From Paludisphaera rhizosphaerae (GTDB lineage: Bacteria > Planctomycetota > Planctomycetia > Isosphaerales > Isosphaeraceae), in contig NZ_JAALCR010000002.1 of assembly GCF_011065895.1 (NCBI RefSeq), forward strand, positions 430,769-494,768: a DNA stretch of 64,000 bases. Direction: 5' to 3'. The position numbers were made by a program, and so were the translations under genes. The notes under the pieces are model-generated. The model was given only the letters and a program-made list of their open reading frames with translations. It made no database searches and had not been told where the DNA came from. Of the stretch, positions 9,802 through 18,721 are shown one piece after another; position 1 is the first letter of the stretch, and each line of letters begins with the position of its first letter.

Positions 9802-10149
9802 ATGTCCAACAAAGACGCCGACAAGGAAAAGAGCAAGAAGCCGGCCGCGAAGGCCGAAGCCCCGGCCAAGGAAAAGAAGCCCAAAGAGGCCAAGGTCGAA
9901 GCCGAGCCGGTCGCTGAGAAGAAGGTCGAGGCTCCTCGTCAGCCTGCCGACCCCCGTCTCAAGTACGTCAAGAAGTTCCACGGCAAGTTCCTGCCGCGCG
10001 GCCCTCTTCGCGACCGCCACACCGCCCTGTTCGCCCGCTGGAACAGCGGCGAAGACCGCGGCGGCGTCACCGTCGAGGAGCTGAAGTCGCTCCATGCCGA
10101 CTGGATGGTCTCGCGTCAGAAGGGCCCCAAGAAGGCCGCCACCGCCTGA
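9802..10149 (+). CDS. Small Lys/Ala-rich protein of unknown function
   Basis: 115 residues. The first 50 are a low-complexity Lys/Ala/Glu/Pro tract resembling histone-like or intrinsically disordered tails; residues 55-110 look folded (YVKKFHGKFLPRGPLRDRH, then a helix VTVEELKSLHADWMVSR). No signal peptide or membrane segment. AGGA lies before the ATG, and the strong terminator at 10171 follows. The basic tail suggests nucleic acid contact, but the family was not recognised. Confidence 0.7.
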   Translation: MSNKDADKEKSKKPAAKAEAPAKEKKPKEAKVEAEPVAEKKVEAPRQPADPRLKYVKKFHGKFLPRGPLRDRHTALFARWNSGEDRGGVTVEELKSLHADWMVSRQKGPKKAATA

Positions 10150-10170
10150 GCGGAAATCCGACCAAAAATC

Positions 10171-10214
10171 GAAAACCGGGGTCGGGAGAGCTAGCTCTTC
10201 CGACCCCGGTTTTC
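10171..10214. terminator. Bidirectional intrinsic terminator
   Basis: A long palindrome, GAAAACCGGGGTCGG mirrored to CCGACCCCGGTTTTC around an AGCT centre, with T-runs on both sides. It sits between the convergent small gene ending at 10149 and the membrane-protein gene ending at 10236 and can serve both. Confidence 0.9.
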
Positions 10215-10235
10215 TTTTTTGGCTCGGGCCGAAGC

Positions 10236-13064
10236 TCAGTCGGCGAACCGCCGGACCGCCGCCGCGATTGCCTGCGCCGCGCTTCGGGCCGCGTCGTTCG
10301 CCGCGCAGTTTGCGGCGGCCGTCGCTTGTTGGAAGGCTTCTGGGGCTCGACCATCGTCCTGTTCGAGAACGGCCAGTCCGTAGTGCGCCTCGAAGAGATT
10401 CGGCTCCGCCTGGATCGCCCGGAGATACGCCTGGCGAGCCTCTGCATAGCGGCCTTCGACAAGGTCGCACACCGCCAGGCGAGCATCCCGCAGCGCCGGT
10501 CTGGGTGCGTCGGTGACGGCCTGAAGATGCTTACGGGCTCGCTCCGGTTCGCCGAGATGGAGGAGCAGAGTCGACAACCGATCGACGGCGTCCCAACTCG
10601 CCTTCCCAGGGGGATTCGCGCTCTCCAGAAGCCGGACGGCAGTCTCAATGCGTCCGTTCGTCAGTTCGTTATTCACGAGCCGATCGAGCTCGTCGAGGTT
10701 GTTCCAGGAGGTCGGAACGGGCGCCGACAACCGACGAACGAATTCCGGCATCAAGGTTTCAACCTCCTTGTAGAGCTTCTTCTGCTCCGGGTTGATCGGC
10801 GAGTGCGCGAGGATTCGTTCGAAGACAGGACGCAGCGGTTCGTACATTTCGCGATTCTCGTAGATCCCCTTCAGCAGGGCGAGCGTCAGAAAATCCCCCG
10901 GAGCGATCATCGCAGCACGCCGGACGGCGTAGGTCGCACGAAATGAGGAGAGGTCCATGACGGGATCGAACGGTGCCAGACAACGCGCCGAAGGAGCGTT
11001 GGCATCGCGAAGCAGCAGGCAGTAGCCGATCGACTTCCAACCCTCCAGCGAAGCGGGATCGTTCTCCACGACCCGGCGAGCGTAGTCGAACGCCAAGGAC
11101 GTGAGCGTTCGCGAAAGGTCCAGCCGACCTGTATAGCCGAGGAAGGCGGCGTAGTTCCGAAGCCCCTTCGAAGCGGAGATCAGTGCCGCCGTACCTTGAG
11201 GTTCGACGCTGGGATCCGGGCGGAAATGACGGGCTGCGAAATCCACCTCGTGCGTCGCGACGACGTCTCGGTAGGACTCATGGACGAAGACGGCGGAGAT
11301 GGCGTCGAAACGCACACATCGCCAGCGGCCGCTGCTAAGGATGTGTGCGCCGACCTCGCTGTTGAACTCGTGATCGGTGAGGATCGACGGCCTCCCCTGC
11401 CCGTCCAGTTCACGTTGCCAGCGGGGATCGTCCTTGGTGATCCAATCCTTGAGGTCGAGGTAGCGCCGATAGAGCTCCGCGCCGGTCACTTCCAGCCGGG
11501 CGTCGGTGAAGACGGTCTTGCCGGGTCCGCCAGGCTTTTCCGGGCTATGTTCGTAGATGAACAGCGATGCGTGCCCGTTGTGGAAGCTCACGAATCGATC
11601 GGGCATCCCAGCTTCGCCGGCGAACTTTGCCGACTCGTGCGGAAACCAGAGCGGCTGCTCGCCCCAGCCGATCACGCGGCCCTCGCCCATCCAGGCGTAC
11701 ATCGCCCCGCTCGCGACCGCGAAGATCAGTCCGATCAGGGCGACCAGGGTCAGAACCCGAGGACGTAGCCCTTCGTGCGGAGTGGCAGCCCCTTGCGCGT
11801 GGCGTTTTGCGGTTAAGGAACCGACCCACTCGGCGAAGTTCCAGGCCGTGACCGTTCCCACGACCGTGGCGAACTGGTGGCTGTTTCGTGTCGCTCGAAA
11901 GCTGAGCAGCGAGAAGGCCGCGAACAACAACAGCCGCAGGACGCTGATCCGCCAGCCTCCCTCCTCCGGCTCGTCGCCCGCGATCTCCGCGGCTTTCTTC
12001 CGGGATGAAGACGCCGGCTTTCCAGGTTTCCCCTTGGTTTTCTTCCCCCGCGCCGGCGGATCAAGAGCAAGACTGGCGTCGGCCTTCCCGGCCATTCCCC
12101 GGACGCGTGACGCACCGGCCGCCAGGATCGGTACCACGAAGCTGAGCGCCCCGATCAGGATCGTCGCGAAATGGATGTGGAGCGGGACGTTGGTGAATCC
12201 GGACTCGGCGATGAAGTCCGGGATCGACTTCAACTCGGCGATGGTCTTCGAGAAGTCTGGGCTGTTCATCGTCCCCGCGAGTTCCAGAGGGTAGATTGCG
12301 CCTCGGAAGCCGTAAGGATTGATCAGGCACGCCAACCCGGTCGCCGCCGCCGCCGCCGCCACGGTCGTCCACCACTTACGGCGAGCCGCCGTGAGAGCCC
12401 CGCGACGGAGAGCGGCGTCGATGAGCGCGAAGCCCAGGACGATCGGCCCCAGGATGAACAGCCCGTGGGAATTCACCCAGGCGACCTGCGTCGGGGGCAG
12501 AAGCCAGGCCAGTCCGGGACGCCGATCCAGTCGGCAAAGAACCGCCAGGAAGATTGAGAGGTAGAGCAGCGTGAGCGTCTCAGGCCGGATGTACATTCGG
12601 CCTGAGAGGACCAGAAGCGCTGGCAGCCAACCCAGGATCATGGCCCAGACAGGCCAGTTGGACCGCCTCGCGGTGATGAGAAGCAGGAGTGCGAGGCAGG
12701 TGATGATGCATTTCGCCAGGGTCAGGGCCGGCACGCCCCCATGCTCGAAAATCCAGGAGATGCCGACCTGGAAGATCCAGTGGAGGTCGATCCAGGGCGT
12801 CCCGGCGCGAGTGAAGGTGTAGAAGTCGACCCGAGGGATCTGGCCGAACCGCCGAATCAGATCGCCCGTGCGCAGGTGCCAGTAGAAATCGGTGTCCTTC
12901 AGCTCGAACACGCCGAGCAGGAACGCGAGCGTGAGGAAGAACCCGATCAGAACGACGTCGAAGAGGCCGAGCCCCCATCGCGAGGGTGCCGAGGATTCCT
13001 CCGCACCCGCCGTTTCCGCCGCCCGTCGACGAACCCCAGTGGAGGCAGCACGACCTTCCAGCAT
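10236..13064 (-). CDS. Large polytopic membrane protein with TPR-like C-terminus
   Basis: 942 residues. After a short cytoplasmic N-terminus come many hydrophobic helices to about residue 460, with an early loop carrying acidic DTDFYWHLRTGDLI and a conserved-looking GRMYIRPETLTLLYL, features that resemble GT-C fold glycosyltransferases. A Lys/Pro-rich low-complexity insert lies near 330-360. A soluble domain follows, then helical repeats of TPR type in the last 150 residues (ARQAYLRAIQAEPNLFEAHYGLAVLE). The TTG one codon upstream is less likely than the ATG at 13064. Substrate unknown; a transferase of envelope glycans is one possibility. Confidence 0.8.
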   Translation of the reverse strand: MLEGRAASTGVRRRAAETAGAEESSAPSRWGLGLFDVVLIGFFLTLAFLLGVFELKDTDFYWHLRTGDLIRRFGQIPRVDFYTFTRAGTPWIDLHWIFQVGISWIFEHGGVPALTLAKCIITCLALLLLITARRSNWPVWAMILGWLPALLVLSGRMYIRPETLTLLYLSIFLAVLCRLDRRPGLAWLLPPTQVAWVNSHGLFILGPIVLGFALIDAALRRGALTAARRKWWTTVAAAAAATGLACLINPYGFRGAIYPLELAGTMNSPDFSKTIAELKSIPDFIAESGFTNVPLHIHFATILIGALSFVVPILAAGASRVRGMAGKADASLALDPPARGKKTKGKPGKPASSSRKKAAEIAGDEPEEGGWRISVLRLLLFAAFSLLSFRATRNSHQFATVVGTVTAWNFAEWVGSLTAKRHAQGAATPHEGLRPRVLTLVALIGLIFAVASGAMYAWMGEGRVIGWGEQPLWFPHESAKFAGEAGMPDRFVSFHNGHASLFIYEHSPEKPGGPGKTVFTDARLEVTGAELYRRYLDLKDWITKDDPRWQRELDGQGRPSILTDHEFNSEVGAHILSSGRWRCVRFDAISAVFVHESYRDVVATHEVDFAARHFRPDPSVEPQGTAALISASKGLRNYAAFLGYTGRLDLSRTLTSLAFDYARRVVENDPASLEGWKSIGYCLLLRDANAPSARCLAPFDPVMDLSSFRATYAVRRAAMIAPGDFLTLALLKGIYENREMYEPLRPVFERILAHSPINPEQKKLYKEVETLMPEFVRRLSAPVPTSWNNLDELDRLVNNELTNGRIETAVRLLESANPPGKASWDAVDRLSTLLLHLGEPERARKHLQAVTDAPRPALRDARLAVCDLVEGRYAEARQAYLRAIQAEPNLFEAHYGLAVLEQDDGRAPEAFQQATAAANCAANDAARSAAQAIAAAVRRFAD

Positions 13065-13192
13065 CAACCGACTCCCGATCCAGGCAAGGCAGCCGCCGAC
13101 ACGACGACGCCGAACCCCGGCCCCGTCCCGAACCCGAGTCTACCACTCTGCCGCGGACAGGGTCGAGGGACGGAGGGAGCCGGATCTTCTTA

Positions 13193-13657
13193 TCAGTTCT
13201 GGTCGATCCATGTCGACCCGCTCGTCCATTGCGAGAGCGGCGGGCTCGTGCGCGGGGCGTAATAGTTGCTCCGCCGCGTTGGATAGGCAAAAGGTGAAAG
13301 CAACGGCAGGTTGGGCGTCGAGCTCGACGTGCCCTGGACCTGACGGACGACTCCGTCATACCCACGGCTGTAGGTCACCACCGGCGCGGACACCGAACGT
13401 AGCGACGCAACAGGGCCATTGAGTGAAAGCGAGGTGTCACCGTAAGTCCCAAGCGGCGAGTAACCGCCAGCGATCGGAGCCGCCCCGCCCACCAGAATGT
13501 AGGGTGTAGGCTCGAACGTCCCGAGCGTCCCCGCAGGCTCGCAGATCACCCTTGGGGCCTGGGCGAATGCGACTGAGCCGAGGACGAACGGGACGTACAG
13601 AACCGCTCCCGTCACGAACACGCGACGGAGCCTCTTCAAGAACGATGTGTAATTCAT
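13193..13657 (-). CDS. Small exported protein of unknown function
   Basis: 154 residues with a positively charged start and a hydrophobic core ending at VAFAQ, a good Sec signal peptide. The mature part is rich in Pro, Ser, Gly and Tyr with little predicted regular structure and ends in a Trp-containing stretch. An in-frame codon at 13702 gives a longer reading, but the ATG at 13657 places the signal peptide at the N-terminus. A 9-bp inverted repeat (TTCTCAAGT at 13665, ACTTGAGAA at 13713) lies just upstream. Family not recognised. Confidence 0.65.
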   Translation of the reverse strand: MNYTSFLKRLRRVFVTGAVLYVPFVLGSVAFAQAPRVICEPAGTLGTFEPTPYILVGGAAPIAGGYSPLGTYGDTSLSLNGPVASLRSVSAPVVTYSRGYDGVVRQVQGTSSSTPNLPLLSPFAYPTRRSNYYAPRTSPPLSQWTSGSTWIDQN

Positions 13658-13789
13658 GGGTGCATTCTCAAGTGGCTTCAGTCGTGATCGACGTCGAAAC
13701 AACGACGCAACGACTTGAGAAAATCTACCCTATAAATCGACGGCCGGGCGCTGATTCGATAGATCTAACGACTTCGACGTCGTTGGGGG

Positions 13790-14323
13790 TCAGATCGAAT
13801 TGCGGGATCGAGGCAGAACTCCGTGGAGTTCGTCGATAACCTTCGCGACCGCCGTCCCCATCGAGGAATGCAGCAGGTCGTGGAGCTTGGACATCAGTTC
13901 GCCCTCGCGGTGGAGGATCACATCCGCGGTCGGCAGGGCGGAACGAGTGTGTGTCTCGGCGACGGGTCGGACAGGCTCGCGTCGGTCCTCGATCGGACTG
14001 CTCAGGCCTGGGTGTCCCGTCGAAGGAAGCGAAAGCGGGCCGCCCTCCGCGGGGAACCAGCGGTCAAGGCCGCGGGCGCGGAAGCCAGGAGCTTTCTCAC
14101 CGGGAGTGGTCGGCGTGTCGTCCGTCTCGCCAAGCAGGGCGTCCATCGACACGTCTAGCGCGACCGCGATCCGCCGCAACGTCCCGGCGCGCGGCAGGCC
14201 GGTCTTACCGCTTTCGATCTGATAAAGCGCGGTACGCGAGATCTCGGCCCGATTCGCGAGTTCGTCGGGCCCCCATCCCTTCGCGTATCGGAAGTCTCGA
14301 ACGCGTTGAGCCAATGTCATCAT
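13790..14323 (-). CDS. XRE-family transcriptional regulator
   Basis: 177-residue protein with an N-terminal Cro/C1-type helix-turn-helix (about residues 3-60: LAQRVRDFRYAKGWGPDELA, then ISRTALYQIESGKTGLPR and LRRIAVALDVSMDALLG). The rest is a Pro/Arg-rich linker and a helical C-terminus (SKLHDLLHSSMGTAVAKVID) of unknown role. Frame is open to 14410, but two adjacent ATGs at 14323/14320 fit the HTH. A promoter on the same strand is seen at 14454-14482. No obvious target genes adjoin it. Confidence 0.86.
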   Translation of the reverse strand: MMTLAQRVRDFRYAKGWGPDELANRAEISRTALYQIESGKTGLPRAGTLRRIAVALDVSMDALLGETDDTPTTPGEKAPGFRARGLDRWFPAEGGPLSLPSTGHPGLSSPIEDRREPVRPVAETHTRSALPTADVILHREGELMSKLHDLLHSSMGTAVAKVIDELHGVLPRSRNSI

Positions 14324-14453
14324 CGCTGCCCCAACCCTGGTAATCAGAATGGTGCGGATCAGTTCATGGGGAATACCATCGCCGCCAGAGGTTCCCCCCG
14401 CCTCCGGCAAGCATCGAGCACGACGACAATATTAGAGAGTTGCGAGAACCGAA

Positions 14454-14482
14454 CTTGTACGAAAAGTGGCGTTCGTTGTCAA
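14454..14482 (-). promoter_or_regulatory. Sigma70-type promoter of the XRE regulator
   Basis: On the minus strand TTGACA (14482-14477) is followed after exactly 17 nt by TACAAG (14459-14454), about 130 nt before the XRE start codon. Half-sites CTTG-N-ACGAA and its mirror overlap both hexamers, which would suit autoregulation. Confidence 0.55.
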
Positions 14483-14509
14483 GAAAAACCCGTGGACACG
14501 CCATATTAA

Positions 14510-14666
14510 CGAGGTGGTCGCTCGAAACCGAACGCACGAAAGACAATGATCCCAAGAGACTTGGGTTCGACGCCGACCTCGTATGGAACAGCGGTCCCTG
14601 TTAGCGTCTCGCACAGTATGTCGACGTGGCAGGCACGACCAAGTCGCCACGTCCTGCTTTCTTTTT
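14510..14666 (+). ncRNA. Candidate small RNA ending at an intrinsic terminator
   Basis: Three hairpins in order: CCCAAG/CTTGGG with a 3-nt loop (14551-14565), AACAG/CTGTT (14587-14602), and GACGTGGC/GCCACGTC (14623-14653) followed by a T-rich tail. A rightward terminator with no gene in front of it implies a short transcript. The 5' end is a guess; no clear rightward promoter was found. Not recognised as 6S, SRP, tmRNA or RNase P RNA. Confidence 0.4.
14623..14666 (+). terminator. Intrinsic terminator without an upstream gene
   Basis: An 8-bp perfect stem (14623-14630 with 14646-14653) followed by CTGCTTTCTTTTT. It points rightward, against the direction of both neighbouring genes. Confidence 0.7.
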
Positions 14667-14815
14667 ACGAGGCATGGAATCGATTGGTGCGGTCCCCATC
14701 GCTCTCCATCGAGAATTGTAGGTGCCGAATCACCCAAAGGAGAACGGGGAATCTCTGATTTTAAGGGAATTCCTTCGGAGTCACCCGTCGCTGGGCCCGC
14801 CTTCCGATTCGCGCG

Positions 14816-15076
14816 TCACGGCTTTCCATCGAGTTCCTTGAGGATCCCGACGAGCAACTGCGGGTCGCGTTTGTCCATGAGGTGGACGATCCGGGACTCG
14901 GGGAATTCCAACTTACGTAGCGCTTCTTCCACGCGCTTCCAGAGCCGATCCTTCTGCTTCCCCTCGGCCAGGTAAAGTTCCGTGGTCAGTTCGGAGAGTT
15001 TCTGGAAGGCGATCGCGTCGAAGTTTCTGTAATAGCGATCGATGATCTTCTTCTGGTAGGGCGAGTAGTCGGCCAT
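14816..15076 (-). CDS. Small helical protein of unknown function
   Basis: 86 residues, no signal or membrane segment, largely helical and charged (YSPYQKKIIDRYYRNFDAIA, then ELTTELYLAEGKQKDRLWKR). The even codon-position bias and compact sequence suggest a real gene. The family was not recognised. Confidence 0.68.
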   Translation of the reverse strand: MADYSPYQKKIIDRYYRNFDAIAFQKLSELTTELYLAEGKQKDRLWKRVEEALRKLEFPESRIVHLMDKRDPQLLVGILKELDGKP

Positions 15077-15211
15077 GGGGATCGTCGTTATTCCAGGGGT
15101 CGAGAGGGAGTTTCCGCAATCCTAGGCCGACGCCCAGCGTTCGCCAAGCCGGGCCTACGGGAGGTAAGCGTCCTCCCGAGGCCGGATGGTCATGCTTTTG
15201 GTTTGACTTCG

Positions 15212-16825
15212 TCAATGAGCGCCGCTCATGACGACGTCCTGGGACGAAGCGTTCTCCGTCGCAGTCTCGGCGGTCGTTACGCCGTCGAGGTATTCGTTCA
15301 GGCTCCGATGCAACCGGTTGGTCAGCTTCGAGCCGCTCACATTGGAACCGTCGAGCTTCACGACCTGCCGAGCCGAGGCGACCGGAGTCGTGGCCGACGC
15401 GTTGTAGTCGACCTTCACCGGGGTTGCCACTGCGGCGGTCGCGGTCCCCAGATCCACGGTGGTCGGCGTGGTCGCGGAGGCGACGGCCGTCGTCGCGCTT
15501 GAGCCGTGGTTGAAGATCGACCAGTCGAGGATGGCGTCGGGGTTGGTTCGGGCGAGTCGCTTGAGGGCGTTGTACTGGGTCTGGCCGGAGCGGTTCATCA
15601 GGAATTTGAGCCGGCCGGTGGCCGACGCCGAGTTCGTGATGTTCACGACCTGGTTCTGAGTGATGATCTGCTGGCCGTCGTAGGTCTCGGCCGTGAACGT
15701 CAGGGTCTGGAGACCCGGGTCGGCCTGGATGTCGCTCGCCTTGAAGACGAAGACCTGGGCCGCGTAGGGGCTCCTGGGGAAATGATGCACCTGGGTGGCC
15801 ACGGGCTTCGCGCCGTTGAGGTCGACCGTCGAGGGGTCGATGGTCGACGGATCGAAGCCGGACGTCCCCTGGACGTAGACCCGCACCAGGTCGTCGTGGG
15901 CGTTGTCGATGATCCGGTGTTCGTGCGGGTTGATGAGAATCGGCGGCGAGATCGGCGGGCAGGTCTGGGGCGTCGGGGTCGCGGCGCTGATGAGGACCGG
16001 CTGCTCGGGGAAGAAGGCCTCGCTGATCGGGCCGTCCTGCGCGGAGCCGGCGAAAGCCCCCACGCCGACCACGGAGGTCGTCTGGATGTCGGAGCCGGTG
16101 ATGGACTTGTACAGATCGTTAAAGTTGACGATCGACAGTTCCATACCCGGATGGTTGGGGTCGTTCTGGGTGTAGATGTTGCCTTGATATTGAGGCAACG
16201 CGGTCACGAACGTCGGCGCGACGTTCGGGCCAGCCTGGTTCGCGGTGGCCACCTGGAAAACCTTGGCCGCCTGCCCGCTTGGAACCGCCTGAGAGAACCC
16301 GGCGACGATCTGCGCCGTCCCCGTCCCCAGGAAGTCCAGATAGACCCCCATGTACTCGGTGCCGCCGAAATCACCGAGATCCTGGAATCCCGGCGAAGCC
16401 GTGCTGACAGCGGGGTTGACGGATCCCGAGTTTCCGTTATTGTCTGCATCGCCGGCAATCACCGGACGACCCGCCGAATCCAACGGATTCGTGGGCTGCT
16501 CGATACCGATGAACAGCGTTCCGCCGTCATCGGGGGAGTAGCTCACCCGCAGCCCCGAGATGTCAAAGCCAGACACGCCGATGAGCGGCTGGAGGCTGGC
16601 CGGGATCGACGGGTGCTGAACGTTCGAGTTGTCGGGTAGGACTACAACGCCTGGACTCTGTGTAGCGGGAAAATCGGTTGCGACGTTTCCCGTGAAGGCC
16701 ACAGTGAGCATTTGCCGATGATCAAGCTGTTCCATCATGACGACGGGGTTGCGGACGGCCCGGACGCGACCGCTTCGGCGGCGCCACGAGCGAACAGCTT
16801 GCAGCAGTCTTTCGAATAGCGACAT
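15212..16825 (-). CDS. Exported protein with LE-R-ML type planctomycete N-terminus
   Basis: 537 residues. The N-terminus has a basic amphipathic stretch and then MEQLDHRQMLTVAF, a variant of the LE-x-R-x-LL motif that starts many large planctomycete surface proteins. Residues about 43-270 form a beta-rich domain that aligns by eye with almost the whole mature part of the PEP-CTERM protein encoded divergently at 17101: the FTGNVATDFP start, GLRVSYSPDDGGTLFIGIE, and LPQYQGNIY with downstream ELSIVNFNDLY. The C-terminal half has a further beta domain and an Ala/Thr-rich tail. Likely surface or extracellular; role unknown. Confidence 0.78.
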   Translation of the reverse strand: MSLFERLLQAVRSWRRRSGRVRAVRNPVVMMEQLDHRQMLTVAFTGNVATDFPATQSPGVVVLPDNSNVQHPSIPASLQPLIGVSGFDISGLRVSYSPDDGGTLFIGIEQPTNPLDSAGRPVIAGDADNNGNSGSVNPAVSTASPGFQDLGDFGGTEYMGVYLDFLGTGTAQIVAGFSQAVPSGQAAKVFQVATANQAGPNVAPTFVTALPQYQGNIYTQNDPNHPGMELSIVNFNDLYKSITGSDIQTTSVVGVGAFAGSAQDGPISEAFFPEQPVLISAATPTPQTCPPISPPILINPHEHRIIDNAHDDLVRVYVQGTSGFDPSTIDPSTVDLNGAKPVATQVHHFPRSPYAAQVFVFKASDIQADPGLQTLTFTAETYDGQQIITQNQVVNITNSASATGRLKFLMNRSGQTQYNALKRLARTNPDAILDWSIFNHGSSATTAVASATTPTTVDLGTATAAVATPVKVDYNASATTPVASARQVVKLDGSNVSGSKLTNRLHRSLNEYLDGVTTAETATENASSQDVVMSGAH

Positions 16826-17100
16826 CGCGCCATCGTCCTTTCTTGCGAGATCCGAACTCCCGACGAGGGAGACGGTGGTGAGCCGATCGCGAGCGAATTC
16901 GGGCCTGAGCCCCGATCATTCCCGTCGGCTGGAAACATCGAATCGATCTTCAACTTGACCATCTGGCTGAGTCGTGGTTTGCTCGCCAGGCCCTGGTCGC
17001 ATCAACGCCTGGCATGATCGTCCCGGCCGACGCGAGGAATGCGTCGCGCCCCACCCGGCTTCCGCGGGACGAAACGACCATACGTGGAAGGAGTCTCGTC

Positions 17101-18030
17101 ATGGTTCACCGTCGCTTGGGGCTGTGGGGTCTTGCCCTCGGCTTGTTGGTCGGCCCGCTCGTCCCAGCCGGTTGGGCGGCCCCCGTGAATCTCACCGGGT
17201 ATGTGGAGAAGGACTTCCCGCTGAACGGCGGGACCACCGGCACCGGCAAGGTCTTCACCCAGACCGTGACCACAAGCCCGACGACCATCGCGCAGTCGAG
17301 CTGGATCACGAACAACGGCTGGGTCTCGGGCTGGAACGTCAAGGACATCCGCTTCAGCTACTACCAGGACCCGACCGCCAGCAGCAACAACGTGCTGTAC
17401 GTCGGCTTCAACACCTGGGCGAACAGCAGCGGCACGTACGCTCCGTTCGGCCAGGCCAACGGCGACCCCTCGGGTACGGCCACGTCCTACGATCCGGCCC
17501 ACCTGGGCGCGGGGACGCCCACCAGCGACAAGTCGTTCGCCCTGGAGATCGCCAAGTACAACCCCGCCGATCCGACTAAGCCCGGCCAGGTCGTCGCCAT
17601 CGCCGGCGTTCCCGCCGACAAGTCCCTGAACGGCCCCGGCATCGACGGCTACACTGTCTCCTCCGTGGACACCAGCCGTGAGTCGGGCGGTTTGGGTTAC
17701 ATGTTCGGCAAGACCATGCCCCAGTACATGGGCAACCTGGCTTACGACCCGTCTCCCTCGCACCCCCAGCTTGAGTTCTCGATCAAGAACATCAAGGATC
17801 TGGTGGGCCTCACCAGCACCACGGGGTTCTGGGTCCGGGCCTACGCCGGTTCCGGCCTCGACGGAGTGGCTGGCGAGACCTACATGGACTGGGTCTTCAT
17901 CCCTGGCAAGGACATCGTCCCCCAGGTCGGCGTCCCCGAGCCAGCGACCTTGCTGAGCTGGACGCTCGTGGGGGCCGGACTGGCCTGGAAGGCGCGCAAG
18001 CGCAAGGCCCGAGGCAAAGTCGAAGCCTGA
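17101..18030 (+). CDS. PEP-CTERM sorting-domain exported protein
   Basis: 309 residues. Signal peptide at 1-25 (LGLWGLALGLLVGPLVPAGW, cut near AA), a beta-rich body, and at the C-terminus VPEPATLLSWTLVGAGLAW plus a basic tail, the PEP-CTERM signal processed by an exosortase. GGAAGGAG stands 7 nt before the ATG at 17101; the frame is open from 17014. The body is homologous to residues 43-270 of the divergently encoded protein at 15212-16825. A terminator follows at 18076. Confidence 0.88.
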   Translation: MVHRRLGLWGLALGLLVGPLVPAGWAAPVNLTGYVEKDFPLNGGTTGTGKVFTQTVTTSPTTIAQSSWITNNGWVSGWNVKDIRFSYYQDPTASSNNVLYVGFNTWANSSGTYAPFGQANGDPSGTATSYDPAHLGAGTPTSDKSFALEIAKYNPADPTKPGQVVAIAGVPADKSLNGPGIDGYTVSSVDTSRESGGLGYMFGKTMPQYMGNLAYDPSPSHPQLEFSIKNIKDLVGLTSTTGFWVRAYAGSGLDGVAGETYMDWVFIPGKDIVPQVGVPEPATLLSWTLVGAGLAWKARKRKARGKVEA

Positions 18031-18075
18031 TGTGAGTCGAGTCTCGGTCGAGGTCATAAAACGCATCCCTGCGCG

Positions 18076-18109
18076 AAGCGGCGGCCGTTCCGATGGTCGC
18101 CGCTTTTTT
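18076..18109 (+). terminator. Intrinsic terminator of the PEP-CTERM gene
   Basis: AAGCGGCG pairs with CGCCGCTT and is followed by a run of six Ts, 45 nt after the stop codon. Confidence 0.85.
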
Positions 18110-18277
18110 CATCGGCCTCCTCTCCGACTGGGATTCCTCCCTTTCGTTGCCTTGACTCGCCCTCTCTCCTCCCTCTTGCTATGGCTGCTTCGCCTTTCCC
18201 AGGCGACCAATTTTAGCTTGTCTCCGTGGTCGTCAATCTTTACCAGACGACACGCAGCGAGCCGATCCTGAAAACAG

Positions 18278-18314
18278 AAGGGGCGTCCTGCTTCAATCGA
18301 GCAGGACGCCCCTT
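18278..18314. terminator. Perfect 15-bp hairpin, probable leftward terminator
   Basis: AAGGGGCGTCCTGCT (18278-18292) mirrors AGCAGGACGCCCCTT (18300-18314) around a 7-nt loop. On the minus strand the stem is followed by CTGTTTTC, placing it just after the BON-domain gene that ends at 18349. Confidence 0.8.
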
Positions 18315-18348
18315 GTTTGTTGGCTCGATCGTGTAGTTCAGACCACGC

Positions 18349-18597
18349 TCAGCGCGCCGTCATTCCCGCGCCGACGACCACGATCTGCTCGTGGATTCGA
18401 TCTCCGGAGAGAAGTTCCAGGGCGGCCTGCAGGGCGAGCTGCTTCGAGTGCCACGTCCGTACCTCGCCACTGACGACGACCTTCCCTTTGCTCTCTTCCA
18501 CCATCAGATTTCGGATGCGCCCGTAGGTGTAACGACGCACCTGATCCGCCACCTGCTCCGTCAGGGGGGTCGTTTCCGTGGTGTTGAGTGCGTCCAT
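18349..18597 (-). CDS. BON-domain small protein
   Basis: 82 residues from the ATG at 18597, which has GTGGAG 8 nt upstream; the frame stays open to 18750 with another ATG at 18669. The sequence LTEQVADQVRRYTYGRIRNL, then GKVVVSGEVRTWHSKQLALQ and DRIHEQIVVV, fits the alpha-beta-beta-alpha-beta BON fold known from OsmY and secretins, usually a lipid or membrane-associated module. No signal peptide is seen with the short start. Confidence 0.68.
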   Translation of the reverse strand: MDALNTTETTPLTEQVADQVRRYTYGRIRNLMVEESKGKVVVSGEVRTWHSKQLALQAALELLSGDRIHEQIVVVGAGMTAR

Positions 18598-18693
18598 GAG
18601 ACGGGCTCCACTTAAGTAAACACAGTTAATCACGTCCTGAGGGGTGTTCCCTCTTGTTTCTGCCAACATAGAACAAACTTGAGCTTGACGCGC

Positions 18694-18721
18694 GAAAAAG
18701 AAAACACAAGGAAAAACCTTG
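18694..18721 (-). terminator. Weak leftward terminator of holA
   Basis: On the minus strand CAAGG, five Ts, CCTTG and then a TGTTTTCTTTTT tail. The stem is only 5 bp but the U-tract is long, and it lies 104 nt downstream of the holA stop. Confidence 0.4.

Larger units (their letters stand above)
14324..14815. other. 492-nt intergenic region with promoter and possible small RNA
   Basis: No protein gene. The left part carries the leftward promoter of the XRE gene; the right part holds three hairpins ending in a rightward intrinsic terminator at 14623-14666 (listed separately). The stretch 14667-14815 shows nothing recognisable. Confidence 0.6.
18031..18348. other. 318-nt intergenic region with two terminators
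   Basis: Between the convergent PEP-CTERM and BON-domain genes. It holds the two hairpins listed at 18076 and 18278 and no gene. Confidence 0.7.
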
